From contig NC_136010.1 in the NCBI RefSeq assembly GCF_048128805.1, positions 23,283,480-23,347,479 on the forward strand: a stretch of 64,000 nt of DNA, given 5' to 3'. Below the pieces are notes generated by a model that saw only the letters and a program-made list of their open reading frames with translations, made no database searches and was not told where the DNA came from. The DNA is from Centroberyx gerrardi. Its lineage: Eukaryota; Chordata; Actinopteri; Beryciformes; Berycidae. Made by a program: the position numbers and the translations under genes. Each line of letters begins with the position of its first letter. The first letter of the stretch is position 1. Positions 12,935-26,325 of this stretch are shown one piece after another.

Positions 12935-15900
12935 ACACACACACACACTCTTGGAGGAGAGCAGAGAGCTCACACCCTCCTACACACCGCTCCAGGCCTG
13001 CGGTGAGTCAGTCAGTAATGTGGATCTCTAGGAACAGAACTGTGTTCTGCTCTGATTTATCAACAGCTCATGGCTCCCATCAGACAAGGTTACCAGTTAG
13101 AAAAAAAATAGGTTTTTAAATCAGTAAAGGATCATGGTTTTAAGATAGAGGCATTCGACTGTTTTGCTTAATTAAGTGTGACATCAAATAGTACACATTA
13201 TGTCCACACATAAAGGCATTATGGAATGATGACGGTAATAATCTGTCCACACACACCAGCTTTCAAATGCTTGCATGCATGGACACCCGCCCACGTGCTC
13301 ACACACACTTACATTGTCAGCCACAGGCACCAGGGCCAGGTTCCTCTGGACTTCATCACTGTTTAGGCTCAGACCCATATAGTCTCCAAGCTCCTCGAGA
13401 TTCGGGTACAAGCCTAGGAGAACGGAGAGACAGATTGAGGGAGTAGGAGGTAGGTAGGTGAGTGGGGGAGAAGAAAGGGGGTTAGGGGACCAGATGGAGG
13501 GACGGAGAGCAGGTGGGATGGGTGGAGAGAAAGAGACAGGTGGTTGGCAGGGCAGAGGAGAGAGAGAGAACGGGGAGGGAAAGGGAACAAGAGTTAACCT
13601 AAAGGGTACGCACATTGAATACACTCAACAGAGAAAAATGCAGGAAGAATTGAGCCCAGGTCATTCCTAGGAAAAATCCCAGTGGCTTAATGTCAGTTTA
13701 ACAACACTGTTTGTTAAGCTGCAGGAGTTTATTCTTAAGGCTTCTGGAAGCACTGTGCGCCTACTTCAAAGAAACATCTGTGAAGGAAGGTGAGCACTTA
13801 ATAACCCCATACATACATACATATGTATGCCCTCCTTAAGCCCCTACCTCTACTCTACTCAGAGCTTTTACTTAAGCATTTTCCGTAGATTATAACATCA
13901 AAGACAGGCTGGTTAGTCTCCATCAGATTGTATGTAGTAAAATGTAGTAAAGTCATAGGTGTGCAAACATTCTGTCAAGATGATCATATGTAGTTTTTAT
14001 CTCGGCTACACCTACAGCAGTCTTTATCGCTGATCTCATTCTTTCCTACACGTTTTATTTTATTCACACCGCCCATTACAACTGGGTCATAGTTGAGCCA
14101 AGTTGAGCCCTACAGTGGAAGATTGCTGATAATGAGCAGCCTGTGTTGCAGTGCAGTAAAACTTTCCTGGCATCAATGTGCAGCCCCTTGCTCTGATGGA
14201 ACGGCCTTAGTGTCTGCCTTGCTGCCTGCCTCTTTGTCTGTCACTGTCCACTTGTCCTCTTTGTCTTCCTGTCTATCTGTCCCCTGTCTATTTCCCTGCT
14301 TGTCTGTATGAACAGTGTTTACCTGTCTATCTTCTCGCCTGCCTGCATGACTGCGTCACTTTTCTGGCAACATGACCCTGTCATTGCCCTTGCGGCACAG
14401 CAACGATTACTGCATTTATCCTGGCTAGGATAGACACAAGGAAATGTCAGGAAGGTACTCAGAGGTAGGAAAATATGCACAAGCAAAATCAGTAACAAGT
14501 GAGATACACACACGTACATGAATATGTACGTCCACCAAGTTGCACCATCCACATACTAGCAAGCAACTTGGTGATTTTCAAACTGTAATGGCTTAGTCAA
14601 TGCATTAATTAAGTATTTTGTTCAGCAATTCTCTTAGTTACAATACTGTGCTACCACAGCACTTTGGTGTTAACAGATGGAGTCTTTAGAGGCAGTGTAG
14701 TTTCAGTCACCCCAATCATGCGTACCCCCACCCAACCCTCCACCCAAGAACCTAGAAAGTACTAGAGGAAAAAAAGAGACGAGGAGGTGCATGTAGACCA
14801 TGATTCATCCCAACCTCCTACATTAGGCCATAACAAATAAACAAATGAATAAATGTTTCATTATTAAGACTGCCTAGTCATAATAGTTATTCAGTTGGCT
14901 TTCCCCATTTATGTTTTTGTGTTGTGTATTTCATCACAATCTCTCTCATTCTCTCCCACAAATGCCTCCTCCACACCTACCCACATGAGCTAATCCAAAA
15001 AACTGTCCTTGGCTAGGGAATGAACTCTGCTCTTTTATTCAGGGATAATTAAATACAAGTTCACTGTTCTCGCAGATTGCCCTTAGCTTGACCTCCTCCT
15101 TCTCAGAAGTCTATCTAGAGCTAGCTGGGAACCAACCACTGAACTCAAACCCACATTTCAAAGTTACTCAACAATTGAGGGCCTGGACACGGACTCCTCA
15201 GAGAAATTCCACTGGCCGATCAGTATCTGTTCAAAATCAATTAAAGCAAGCATCTTGACTGTTTCACGGTGAAGATTCTCTTATTGGTTAGGGAGAAATT
15301 AATCTTTGTACCTTTGAAAAGTACTCCAAGTATGGTATTTACAGACAACCAAGCGTTTCAACCAAGTGAAAAAAGAACCTCCATGTCACAACTACAGTAC
15401 ATTGCGTTTTAATGAATGTTTATATCTAATGAAACCCAGAGTATTACAATGCAGTTGTTTGTTTTTTTTCACTTGGTTGACAACATTTCTTTTTGTACAC
15501 CTAGAATGTAAACAAGCTGCATAGATATTCCTATATTCCTAAGGCTACATTAGACCAACAAACTGTTACAAACTGAGTTACAACACTTTACTAAACTCAA
15601 GCCTCTGGATGAGGGACATGATGAAGGTGGTCCTATCCCCTCGCCAAGGGAGAGAAACACTGGAGCTGCCCTGCTCTGAGGTCTGTATTTCACCTATTAA
15701 AATCTTAAGGCAGAACACATAAAATATGACATATCCATGACCCCCAAAACTGCCATTGAAAATTGTTTTCTTCTGGATGAGTTCAAGTTATTTCAGTTAA
15801 CTGCGTGGGTCTCATGTAGGTTCTAGTGGTTTTAGCGTGTTACTAAAAGTTGGTTTGTGCTCTTAAACTCATTATCCCTTCCTCCATGCTCGAAACCCAC

Positions 15901-18244
15901 ACGGCTGGCAACATTTCACCACCAAAGCCACACTAAAAGCCAGGGAAAACCCTGAACGCAGGCTGTGTACGAATTGTTTTAATTCCTTCCTTGTCTCGGT
16001 TCTTTTTCCAACACCAAAAGTCTAGGAGAGAGGTGAAAGAAAATTTGTGAGAGGAAGAATAAAGTTCAAGGTGTTTAGGCAAACTGAACGCAGCAACCAC
16101 AGTTTACAGCATTAGTGTATCTGGCCAGGCTGTGGTCCAGCGCTGATGTCAGTCAGGCCGTCCCCTTTCACCTCCTTTCCTGTCTCTCTCCTCCACACCA
16201 GGAGAAGAAACTCCTCCCTTCTCTCCTCTAGCCCACACCCGCCTCCTCGGATCTCTCCCTCCTCCCTCCCTCTCTTCAAACACAACTCCTCCTCTCTCTT
16301 TCTCCCGTCCTTCCCCGTCCCAGCACCACTGCTAGAGCCAGTCTCCATGGTGACTGATAGCTAGCTCTGCTGAGGGAAAAACAAAAGACCAAAAGCCCAC
16401 AGGACTTTGCATCCAAACAGAGAACTAGAAAGAGAAACTGAATGAGTGGGAGAGGGAAAAAAGGGGGAAAGTGAGTGAAAACGAGCAGAAAAAATGTGTT
16501 TTCTACTCTCCTCAAGGGCCCCCTGCCCATCTTTTGCCTGCTTTTTATCTTTTGTGGGTGCCTCCTTTGTCTGTCTCTCTCCCTCCTGTGTCTCTCCCTC
16601 TAGACCAAAATTCCTCCTGATGAGACTGGCTTACTGCAGTGTCCCAGCCTACTTTCACACAAACTCAGTAAAAGATAAACCCCTTGGCCAGAAATAAGAT
16701 GAAAGAGAGAGAGATAGAAAGTCAGAAACAGAGAGGGATAGAGAGAGAGAGAGATCATAGCTGAGCTAGGGGCCCGTTCCCTCCCCTTATTGTCCGGAGA
16801 CCCCATAACCCCCTCCACCTATCCTGGTCCTCTCACTCCACACGTCTTTATCTGTCCTCAATACAGAGCTACCGAGCCCACTCACTGTTCTCCTCCCAAG
16901 AATAGACAAGCTCAGAAGGACAAACCCCCCACAGAGAGACGTGAAAAAACATCCAGCATAAGAAAAAAAGGGCAAAAGAGAGAGAATGATATGGAGAAAA
17001 GGAGGGTAGATACAGGTGAAGGTCTTTGCCTATGTCTATGTCTGTCTATTCTGGTCTGGGCTCTTTAACTTGGAGGCTTCATGAGGCCTGGGACTCACTT
17101 GATCCTGGCATCCCAACAGTGGCAGGCTGAGGTTGGTAGGTTGCCTCAGTGATGGCTGGCATTGGGGTGGTGGTCTGGGCAAACTGGGCCTGGGCCTACA
17201 AACAAATGAGACACAGCAGTGTATTAGGACTGTACTCGAATGATGGACAAAAAATTGTGAATACAGTATGAAAGGCAGTTGTCATCAGGACTAGAGCTGA
17301 ACAATTATTCAAAATCTTTAAAAAAAAAATTGAAATCGCAATATCCAAAATGGATTTCTAAACAAGCTGTTTTAGTGCGCCAGGTAGTCTTTGGCCCATG
17401 AATCAAGTACAATATTGGTGAAAACCTATTCATCATACTCAAACACACTGATATCTTTTTTTAACAAAATCACTATTCTTTAAACAATTTAAAAGTTTAA
17501 AAATATGTATGACATGAAAAACGCAATTGCAATATTGTGTCAAAAAAAATCGCAATTTGATTTTTTGTCAATGTTGTTCAGCCCTAATCAGGACACTATA
17601 AAAATAAGAGGTAGAAGAAAAACAGGAAACTTTATTAGGTATGACTGCATGTCTAAATAACCTGAAATCCTAGAGAAGTCTAAGAAAATCATAATCCTGT
17701 GTTGAATAGGTTAAAGCATAAAGTGGATCTCCATGCATATCAAAATTTACCAGTATGCTATGCTGGTCCTAGGCAATAAACCTGTCAGTTATCTTGTAAC
17801 AGTAGGACCAGATAAGTGAGGATAGGCTACTTCCTCCTCCACCACACGATACCAGACCAGCTATATAATAGCTTGCGTCACATGCAAATATGCCCCTAAG
17901 TTCTGGTTTGACAAGGACATTAAACTACTGACTCCCAGAAGAATTGCAATATTGAGAGGTCGGGGCATTTTTAAGTCCCCAGTGATTCTTATTTCCTTTG
18001 CTTTACAGGCTGGAATTGTGTTTATTCCATGGGAGTGTTAACTTGTTAGAAGTGTTAGATTGAACATAATGTCAGGAAGCATAGGGCCATTGTGGAACCT
18101 TGCTGATTTCAATGGCATAGGCTATTCTGAGCCTAATTATCTCTAGATAGATGGCTCTGTCTAAATCAATTCATTTTAATACACTCATCTTACCTTGATG
18201 ACCTTGTCGACCTTCAGGTCCTCGAGGGATGGATACAGGGACAT
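7682..18244 (-). CDS. sdcbp2: Syntenin (syndecan-binding protein), tandem PDZ adaptor
   Basis: The minus-strand coding exons are 18194-18244, 17099-17195, 13313-13413, 12260-12421, 10877-11052, 9454-9625, 8735-8826 and 7682-7736. All have AG/GT borders and compatible phases, and they sum to 906 nt (301 aa). The N-terminus has two LYPxL motifs (residues 3-7 and 51-55), the ALIX-binding type. PDZ1 spans about 116-196 with its peptide-binding loop at GLRL (129-132). PDZ2 spans about 200-276 with HVGFI (211-215). The protein ends in DHSVPEV. Syntenins bind syndecan tails and phosphoinositides at the plasma membrane and act in exosome formation. The sequence resembles mammalian syntenin-1 closely ([16 protein letters not shown] start), but the neighbours snph and fkbp1a place it at the SDCBP2 locus, so the symbol follows synteny. 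The start ATG is the first in the exon, one base after the splice acceptor. Exon 1 (near 21912-22065) is noncoding. Confidence 0.93.
10518..10659. repeat. Short inverted-repeat element (MITE-like) in sdcbp2 intron
   Basis: The left arm contains ACCCTTAGTGGTTTATT and then GTTTAGACCTCA. The right arm contains TGAGGTCTAAAC and then AATAAACCACTAAGGGT, a near-perfect inverted copy. The arms are about 50 bp with a spacer of about 45 bp, enclosed by ATTAATG/CATTAAT. No coding capacity. The family is not identified. Confidence 0.7.
12901..12948. repeat. (AC)n microsatellite
   Basis: An almost pure AC dinucleotide run with one AG interruption, inside an sdcbp2 intron. Confidence 0.95.
13414..17098 (-). 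other. sdcbp2 intron 3, no gene seen
   Basis: A 3.7 kb intron between coding exons 2 and 3. It holds GA/CT-rich low-complexity tracts (13430-13580, 16170-16330, 16700-16760) and no exon or RNA gene that I can support. Confidence 0.6.
17292..17586. mobile_element. Nonautonomous hAT-type MITE in sdcbp2 intron
   Basis: A 295 bp element starting TAGAGCTGAACAA and ending TTGTTCAGCCCTA, which form imperfect terminal inverted repeats. It is flanked by perfect 8 bp direct repeats ATCAGGAC at 17284-17291 and 17587-17594. An 8 bp target duplication is the hAT superfamily signature. The interior is AT-rich with no coding frame, so transposase would have to come from elsewhere. Confidence 0.88.
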
Positions 18245-18245
18245 T

Positions 18246-21200
18246 CTAAGGAGAGAAACAAACAGTTGTGAGTGGAGGACCTTGAGAAAGGGAGGATGCA
18301 TGGCAGTATAAGATAACAACCCAGCCAGATCATGAGACTCCCAGGACTACTGTTAGCATAGTTGTCCTCAAACATTACCTTGTTCATTTCAAGCACTAGG
18401 CTACCTTGTGAAATTTTCAACCACTCAGTCTTACAATTGATCATTTCACCCTGGCACTACATCTTAAATCTAAATCCTGGGGCGACCCATGTGTGTGTGT
18501 TGACTGTGCCCCTGCATTGCTGTGAATGACAGACATGGGGACCACGAGACTATAAAGCTCTTAATGAGATTCTTGCTGTTCAATAAAGTCTTTCAAACTA
18601 ATCCTCGATGATCCCCCTCTCTGTGCAGGAAGAAAGACAAGAGGAATGAGGGTATGTGCAAGTAGGAAGAGGGGGAAAAAGAAAGAAACATCTAGCTCTT
18701 TTCATTTCATTCATCCACTCTCTTCACACCCAAAGCTCAACTGCTAATATACACTGCGCAACTGCAGTAACACATTTTTTCCATGATAGCTGTCAGTTGA
18801 AGTTCAAACAAGGACATTAGTCTGAAAAACACTTGGGCCTATACAAATAGGTGACTTGCATAAAATACAAGCTGGCACAAAATATAATACTTGAGCCAAC
18901 ATGGAGGGTGGAAATACACAAACAAACACACATGGCGCACATACACACAGAGAATGTGTAATGGCTCCCAGGTTCCCACTGCCTGCCTTCAGGCTTTGCA
19001 TCTGTTTTAAACCATGATGGTTACGCAAGCCTCAACATGACTTCCCTTGTGCTCCTTCTCTAGTCATTTAAAACAGATACTCAAAAAGTAGCAAGCATAC
19101 TTCACCTTTCATCAACTAACTACACATGCCCAATAACCAAACAGCCTAAACCTAGGACGTCTCCATATAGGGCTGCGGTAGGCTAAAGTAGGTCTAGAAT
19201 TACTTAATGACAACATAGATCAAATGTAGGATGACTCAACAGATTATCAATGCTTACTGCATCCAAGCTATGCAAGCTAACCTATCCAAGTTGCAGGCTT
19301 CTAGTGTGACTGATGACATTGCCAAGCCACATCCAAAGAGCACAAAGAGAGAAACACAGAAAAACAAACAGCCATGTCCAACATGGTCTGTCTCATGATT
19401 GTAGCAAAGCACAAAATCAATCGATCTATGGCTGTGGGAAAAACAGGATAGCTGCGCACTCACTTCCTTTACGGGAAGTCAAGTGGCTCAGCAAGAGGCT
19501 AATGAGCAACTATCAGTCAACTCACTTTGGCTATATCCATTAGAGAGAGAATGAGAGCAAATGAAAAAGTAAGAGAGAGAAAAAAACAGACACAGAGACA
19601 GAGAAAGGAAAAGATACCGACTGAGCGATAGAGACTTTGGTCATCAGGCAGCATGCAGAGTGGAAAGAGGAAATGAAAGATAAAAGTCAGTCAGCTGACT
19701 AAGAGTGAGTACACCGTACAGAACAACAGGGTGAGGCATTCAGTTGAACTGTGACATGTGCCAGACCTGAAGCATGCTTGAGTGTGACTTCTGTTTGTAA
19801 ATCAGATTCCTTTTATTCACATGCGTCAATAACCTACACTTTGAATCATGTACACACCTAATCCTCCCATTTCTCCCTATGCATTGTTATTTAACATGAG
19901 TACCTTCTGGTTTGGAACAATAATGAAAGTGGTATGTGACTTATGGTAACTTAAATTGTTACCATAAAAACACAACTTGATTCCAGTCAAGTCTTTCCAG
20001 TCCCTATACTAAAGAAAAAGCAGAAGCAGCACTGATTTCTAACTGTTTTGTTTTTTTCATCGCACAGACAACTGCGAATCAAGATCACAAGATGTGTGAT
20101 GAACATTGTAACTGACTGTGGAACAGGAAAACAAAGTGAAGAGGTTGACACTGTAATACTGCAGCCGTGACCACAGAGATTATGTCAAAGTCTGCGCCCC
20201 CCACGCCCAAATTACACAACACTAACAGAAACCTACTGATAGACACACATACACAAATGGCAGCAATTTGAAAAACCATACTCAAGACAAAAATTGACTC
20301 ACCAAAAAAGGCCTTTCAAACTGGCACATTTTGTGCTTTTCTAGTACCAGTACCATAATGTCTAGAAGAGTAACAAATGTCACAAATAGGCTACAACAGT
20401 CCATAATAATGTGACACGCACAGTGGTAGGTTATGTGGTCAAACATTCATTCTTGCACTTGTAGGCGAAAACTGGAATGAGTCCCGAATATAAGCAAATC
20501 ATTCGGACCGCAATCACATTACTGCGAGATCCGACTCTCACAGACACTCAAGCCACTACTCTATCTGCTATTCTCAGTCCTCACAAACAAGTGCATCATT
20601 GTGTTCCTGGACACAGAGGCACTTTAATACCATCAAGTGTTTGCTTTTCAGCTGTGTTTGTTTGTTTTTTATTCCTCCCTCATTCAGACTCACAGGCTGG
20701 AGTTATAACTGAATAAGCTTGGGAAAAATGTGTGTTTGGGCAGCTCTTGTAATGACATAACCTAATCCTTGAGCTAGTCCCTTTTACATTTGCAGTTCAA
20801 CTGAAGTGGGCAAGTGAAGCTCTTTGAAATTTGCAGGGAAAATTTCCTACATCGGCATAAATGGATAAACAAACAGGCAGCGGAAATAGGGCTGTACAAA
20901 GCTTGATGAGTATTCCATAAACGCATTACTGTACTAAGAATAGTTCAACTGACAGAAAGATGCTCACATTATTATTATTGCATTCACTGGTTTTCAGTCT
21001 AACAGTATTTTGCAATCCAACTGCTTGGTGGAAAGGAAAGGGGGCTAACTTCAGTAAGCCTGAACGAATTGGTTAGATACATGAAGAATGTGGTCCCCTT
21101 GGCAACTTATTCCAGTCTATTGACATGGCTGGGAAAGGGACAGAGGGAGGGAGGGGGGAGGAGAAGGAAGAAGACTGACAGCGGTAAGGAAACACAGAGG

Positions 21201-21911
21201 TCTGTACTGCTTTGAACTGGCCCACACCCTTTGTACTGTACCCCACAATGGGGTCACAACATGCACGTTATGTACAGACAACTTATTTCATTTACAAATT
21301 AAGTACTGTAATCTGGTTTGTTTTATAAACATATGACAGCATGGGGAAACCACTTGGCTCAGAGATAATCGTGTAGGGTTTAACTAGCTATGATTCGGGC
21401 TGAGAACACCCCCTACTTCATTCCCCTAACCCCACAATAGATTTGCCCTTTCCTTGGTCTAATATTGAGGCATATGTTTGTGTATAATGTTCAGTGATGA
21501 ACTTCTGTTGTGTCAATATCATGTGCGACATCAGGAAATACCTGACTGACTGGGTCAGCTAACGTATTATTACCACAGCCATTAAAAATTAACCAACCTA
21601 ACACTGCTAGCTGGCTCAAGAAGCCGCAGGCAAATCTTTTATTTACAATCATTAGCTAGCAAATACTTAGTTTCGCCGGTGAATTAGAAAACATTTCAAG
21701 TTATCTGAATAAATAGGAAACTAGCTAAGTAGCTAAGCTATCAAGTCTTTGTTCGTAAATCATAGACACACAACATCAACACAGCAGGAAAGCAAAAGCT
21801 AACGTTAGCCATAACGTTAGCTTGCTAGGTAAACGAACGTTAGCTTGCTTGATGTACCGTTGGTTTCGTACAACGGTTTGCTAGGTTAGTTAACGTTAGA
21901 GGCAGTCTCAC
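18246..21911 (-). other. sdcbp2 intron 1, no gene seen
   Basis: Intron between the noncoding first exon and the ATG exon. Near its 5' end (21795-21900) it carries clustered AACGTTAGC motifs. Nothing coding is supported. Confidence 0.6.
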
Positions 21912-22065
21912 CTTTAATGCCTTGGTTGTAAAATCAGCTAAAACACTTCTAGTAAGTCCCACGGAATCTCAGACACCAGCACACTTCTTTATTTTTGTCT
22001 TTTTCTCTCTTCGTCGGTCTGGAACCTCGTCGTTGACGACACCACTGTCAGTGATGCGAAGGGGA
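21912..22065 (-). other. sdcbp2 noncoding first exon (approximate 5' end)
   Basis: A good splice donor (AAAG then GTGAGA) lies at 21912/21911 on the minus strand. It follows a stretch without a useful ATG and precedes the ATG exon at 18245. The 5' end is set only roughly, from an inverted CCAAT box about 80 bp upstream. Confidence 0.55.
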
Positions 22066-22144
22066 ATTCTGGAGTGAAGTCACCGCTGGCTTCCTGGTCG
22101 TCCAAACACGTCAATCAACGCTGACGTTCAAAGCCACGCCTCCT

Positions 22145-22149
22145 ATTGG
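22145..22149 (-). promoter_or_regulatory. CCAAT box of the sdcbp2 promoter
   Basis: ATTGG on plus, i.e. CCAAT on the sdcbp2 strand, in a locally GC/CpG-richer patch (21990-22140) just upstream of the inferred first exon. A CRE-like TGACGT lies nearby at about 22120. Confidence 0.4.
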
Positions 22150-23279
22150 TCACATGAACATTAGTCATCATGACCATTAGTTTCAGCAGAGAAGTCTCTA
22201 AGGTTGCAGTGATACAGAAAGCACTGGTACAGGTAGCCTACAGTAGGGTAAAGGGTTAGGGTAAAGTAGACCAGACTCAAGTCTCTGTGGAAATGCTCAG
22301 CCCCCTGCTCAGTATCCCCCATACAAAAAGAACAATAGTAACCCCATACTAAACTTTAGAAGGATACTATAAAGATACTCAGCAAAACTAGTCCCCAGAG
22401 GAAGTTTACAGTGAAACCATACCATAAAAATACCATAAAGTATAATATGTTCACTATAAACTGCACACTGACCCATTATACTGTAAGGGCCATCTGACAA
22501 CTTGTCAAAAATTGGCACTGTATTCAGAGAATCTCAGAAGTTATGGCCCCAGACCAGCACCCAACTGTTATTATTTTGTCTTCATACTGGAACTTTTGTA
22601 CAGTGGAGTACTGATTCAGAGCTACAGAATTTAATATTCTTGGACCATATAATATTATTATTAAATTGTTTCGCCACAGGTCCCAGGCTCACAAATACTA
22701 CTGTCATTATGTGGGAACCCTCCAGTGATCAGATGGCCTGTGGCCCATTTGGAATCCTGACCCATTGCTTTAAACTGATGACTGGCTCTCACTTCTCATG
22801 ACCCATTCAATATACTGTACATAAAAAACAGAGGAAACAGTGATGCTTGTTTTACCTTTTGTGAACCAGTCTCATTATCAGTCTTGATTTGATGATTTCT
22901 CATCAGAGAAAAAAGTTGGAAAAATATGTGATAGGGTGAATTTTGAACTTTGGGCTTATTTTAATTTTTATATTTGGTTCTGAAGAGAGTCCAAGCCAAA
23001 GACAGATTTTCATAGTGCAAATGGGAAGGACATGGCTTCAAATGCTTGTTGGGGTATCCCAAGAGGTGGTAGGCCTCTTAGCAGGATCTCTCTTCAAATA
23101 AAATGTGTTTAATTTGCATGTGACAAAAACTTTTCAAATATTTTGGTGTATCATAAATCCAGGCACATGATCATGTATGACATCTTCAAATAATCAATCA
23201 ATCAAGATGTGAAAAGCCATAAGGCGCATGGGATGTGGAGTAAATATGAAGACATTTTCCAAAAGCAGGTGGAGAGCAC
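22150..23279. other. Spacer between sdcbp2 5' end and fkbp1a 3' end
   Basis: No gene seen. The stretch 22290-22500 is rich in ACTATAAAC/ACCATA motifs related to the inverted-repeat element in the fkbp1a intron (28.7-29.9 kb), so it is probably an old copy of the same repeat family. Confidence 0.45.
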
Positions 23280-24746
23280 TTTATTGCAACGGCACATTTT
23301 AAATATGTCATCATTGGTTTAGCCTGCATACAGTAACGTATCAGCACATAACTAGACAGTACAGAGGTGGACCGCCGCCATACCAATTGCTGCTCGGCCA
23401 ATATGTAACATCAGCAGCCGTGGTCCGTATCTGACAGCCAGGCCAGCGTATTCCTTGTTTTCATTTAAACTCCATTTAAAACTATTTATTTGTGATACAA
23501 AACCACTAGGATGCCTGACTGTGTGTCAGCATTCTTTCTACCACAACATAGAGTTCAGTTAGGCAGTGTGGTACTTTACTAATGACACTGACAAAAAAAA
23601 AACATTACAGTTATCATCACAGGTTATACAGTAGCTTTGTCGATTCTCGGAGATAGAAAGTTGGCATCTGAAAAATAGATAATGGAAGTTGTTACACAAA
23701 ATAAGGTTGGGGGAGGTCACAATTGGATTGATTCCTCAACCCCCTTTTGTAAATTTCAAGCATTTCCCTTTTTCTAAGAAAAGCATAACAAATTCCAATT
23801 GATGTGCGTCCCCGCAGTTCCTATCTTTGCACTGTTCAACCTGTTTATGGCTTTAAATGGGGTTTAAAGATTTGACTGGATGAAAAGGCAATAATAAAGC
23901 AAGTTAAATGCAAAGCTTTCAACATGTACAGACTAGGGGTTCCATCAGGCCTAGATCATGCAGACGGGGCAAGGTAGTAACCATGTGTCTCGTGAGAATA
24001 TTTAGGCACACATATTGGATAGAACTATCTACAACTGTGACTGGTTCTCCTCTGTGCCAATTGCTCCTCTCTAGCTCATACTAAAGTTAACAATTAAAAT
24101 AAAAAAAGAAAACACAGCATCACTATCTAGAGGGGGAAATTTATGTATCAAACAAAGTTCCTGTGTTGCACCATTAAGGCCTTCCATGACTTGACATTTC
24201 ACTACACGTATGCCACTGAATTCAACACTAAGCCCTACGTCTCTAATATAAACTCGTTTCACTTTTTCTGATTTTCAGCCGGGAGGGGTTTAGATACAAA
24301 CATGTGCTTTTCATATTCTTTTGTACACTTTTTTGTTTCTCAGTTACTATAACAAGCACCAGCCCTCTAAAATTATAATATCAGTTACGCATTGACTCTT
24401 TAACAGATGAATGTCGCTGCTAGTAGTTCATTGGTATTTTGTATTACTCATCATAACCATGCACAACCAACATTTCACAAAAACAAAGCAAAGTGTAAAG
24501 CACAATTCAAAAAAATCAAGATTAAGAACATGGAGGTTTGTAAGGTTATGGCCCATAGATTTTTTAAGAGGAAGATTATGATGGAAAAAATATAGATAAT
24601 TCAGTCACTGAGACAAAATAACACAAATTTTCATAGTTGGATAAAATAATGACCATAAAGGTAGTGGAACTATTAACTCAAGCCTCTTATAGAATCAAGT
24701 GCAGACTCTCCTAGCTTCTCTCCAAGTCACCCAGGTAGGAAGTCAC
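23280..24746 (-). other. fkbp1a: fkbp1a 3' UTR exon
   Basis: An acceptor (CTTCGCAG, preceded by a T-rich tract) at 24747 pairs with a consensus donor GTAAGT at 26295-26290, just 30 nt after the fkbp1a stop. That leaves most of the 3' UTR in a separate exon, as I recall for mammalian FKBP1A. Minus-strand AATAAA hexamers at 23485-23490 and 23280-23285 could end the transcript. The stop-to-junction distance is short enough to avoid nonsense-mediated decay. Confidence 0.55.
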
Positions 24747-26295
24747 CTGCGAAGACACAATAAAAGGGAAGATGTAGGATTAGTCACAAATAACAGGGTG
24801 TCATGGTGGACCGAAGTGCTTTGTTACTGACTACTCTGACTTTTTGGGAGTTTACCCATATGTGACGAGAGGATTGGGAACAAAATCATGTCTATGTCTC
24901 CAGTAGATAGCTCTGTCGCATGCTAACGCTTACATGTTAAGTAATCGTTGCCGACTAGCGTTATCCTAAAAGTGGGAAAATGAGAACTTGTAGCAGCATT
25001 AAGGCTGAATGGTTAGTTCATTTTGAAATTGAAATCATTTTGGAATTGATAAATTAGACTTAAAATTTGACAGAAAGAATGGCAGAAGGTCTCTCCTTCC
25101 TGCGAGACTTTAACTTGTTTAGTTTACACATGAAGCGAGTGAAGTTAGCTAACAGCTAGTTTAAGTTTTTGCGCTGCTGATTAGTAACAAAGAAGATTGA
25201 GACTGTTTTCAGAAGTTAACCAGTCAACCAATAAAAAACAATACAAAGTTTGGGTTACTAAAGGTTTATCTTCATACTTTGGATAATGCTAATCGCTTAT
25301 GATTAGCCTACTTACTCACTGTACGCTGAAGTGTTAGCATGCACACCGCACAGAGCTATCTACTGGAGACACAGAGATGATTTTGGTGCCAATTCTTTCC
25401 TAACATATTGGGTCATACGCCCAAAAAGTTGGTGTAGTCATTTAAAGGATGTAGGATTGCAGTCTCCGTTATCACCCACGTGGCATGACAAATTGCAGAA
25501 GTGTGTCAACAGAAGTAAACATAGCAACCGATATCAGCAGATCAAAAATGTAAATCATCAGTTAGATTCACACTAATAGAATCAACCATGCTTACGAAAA
25601 GCAAGAAATGTCTGCTGTAGTTAATTTGTGGTTAATTTTAAATTCATAAAAACAAATGATTTTGGATGTGGGCATTACAACATGTAAAACACCTAAAGAA
25701 GGCTTTCACGCCGAAGCAACAAAATCCCGTTCTTCCTCTTCTTCCAGTGTGACTTGAACGCAGCAGAAAACCAGCAGCAAGCAAAGTAAACAATTAAGTG
25801 TGTGAGCAGCGATAAAAAAGTATCAAAAGGACGATTAAAACTAAAATGTCATGATAATTGTTCGATCACAGCTATTTAAAGACGTGTGGAACTGCTGCGC
25901 GAGTGCTATTGTGCTGAAAGGACGTGTTTTAATCGCTTTTTGGGTTCAACTGTTGGAGAGTGTTTGCCCTGTGGGTGTGTGTTGGAGAGAAAATGGAGGA
26001 GCGAAAAGCTCTACAGTGAAGTAAGCGACAAAAGTTTGAATGCAATCAATCGTCATAATGGCAAAAACTCAGAAAATAAGGCCTGAGTCGAAAATAATCG
26101 GAATTATTCTTTAAGCTACACGTTTGTCATTCCACTTTTTTCTCTATCTGACCAGAAGTTGGATGTACAAACAAAGGCCAACTGATGACTTCTTATTGTT
26201 GCTGGACAGCAGGCACCTGGGGGCTTTGTGCTAAACTAAACAGAAGCACTCTTAACATACACTCTCGCAGCTAAAAAGTAAAACAGACGACTTAC
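24747..26295 (-). other. Intron in fkbp1a 3' UTR
   Basis: Bounded by GTAAGT (26295-26290) and GCAG (at 24747). The open frames inside are short and without recognisable domains. Confidence 0.5.
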
Positions 26296-26325
26296 ATAAA
26301 ATAACAAACAGGCCGTGGATTGGTT

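Noticed and set aside
22200-23279. Additional gene between sdcbp2 and fkbp1a
   Set aside because: Only short frames are present, and the DNA is partly repeat-derived.
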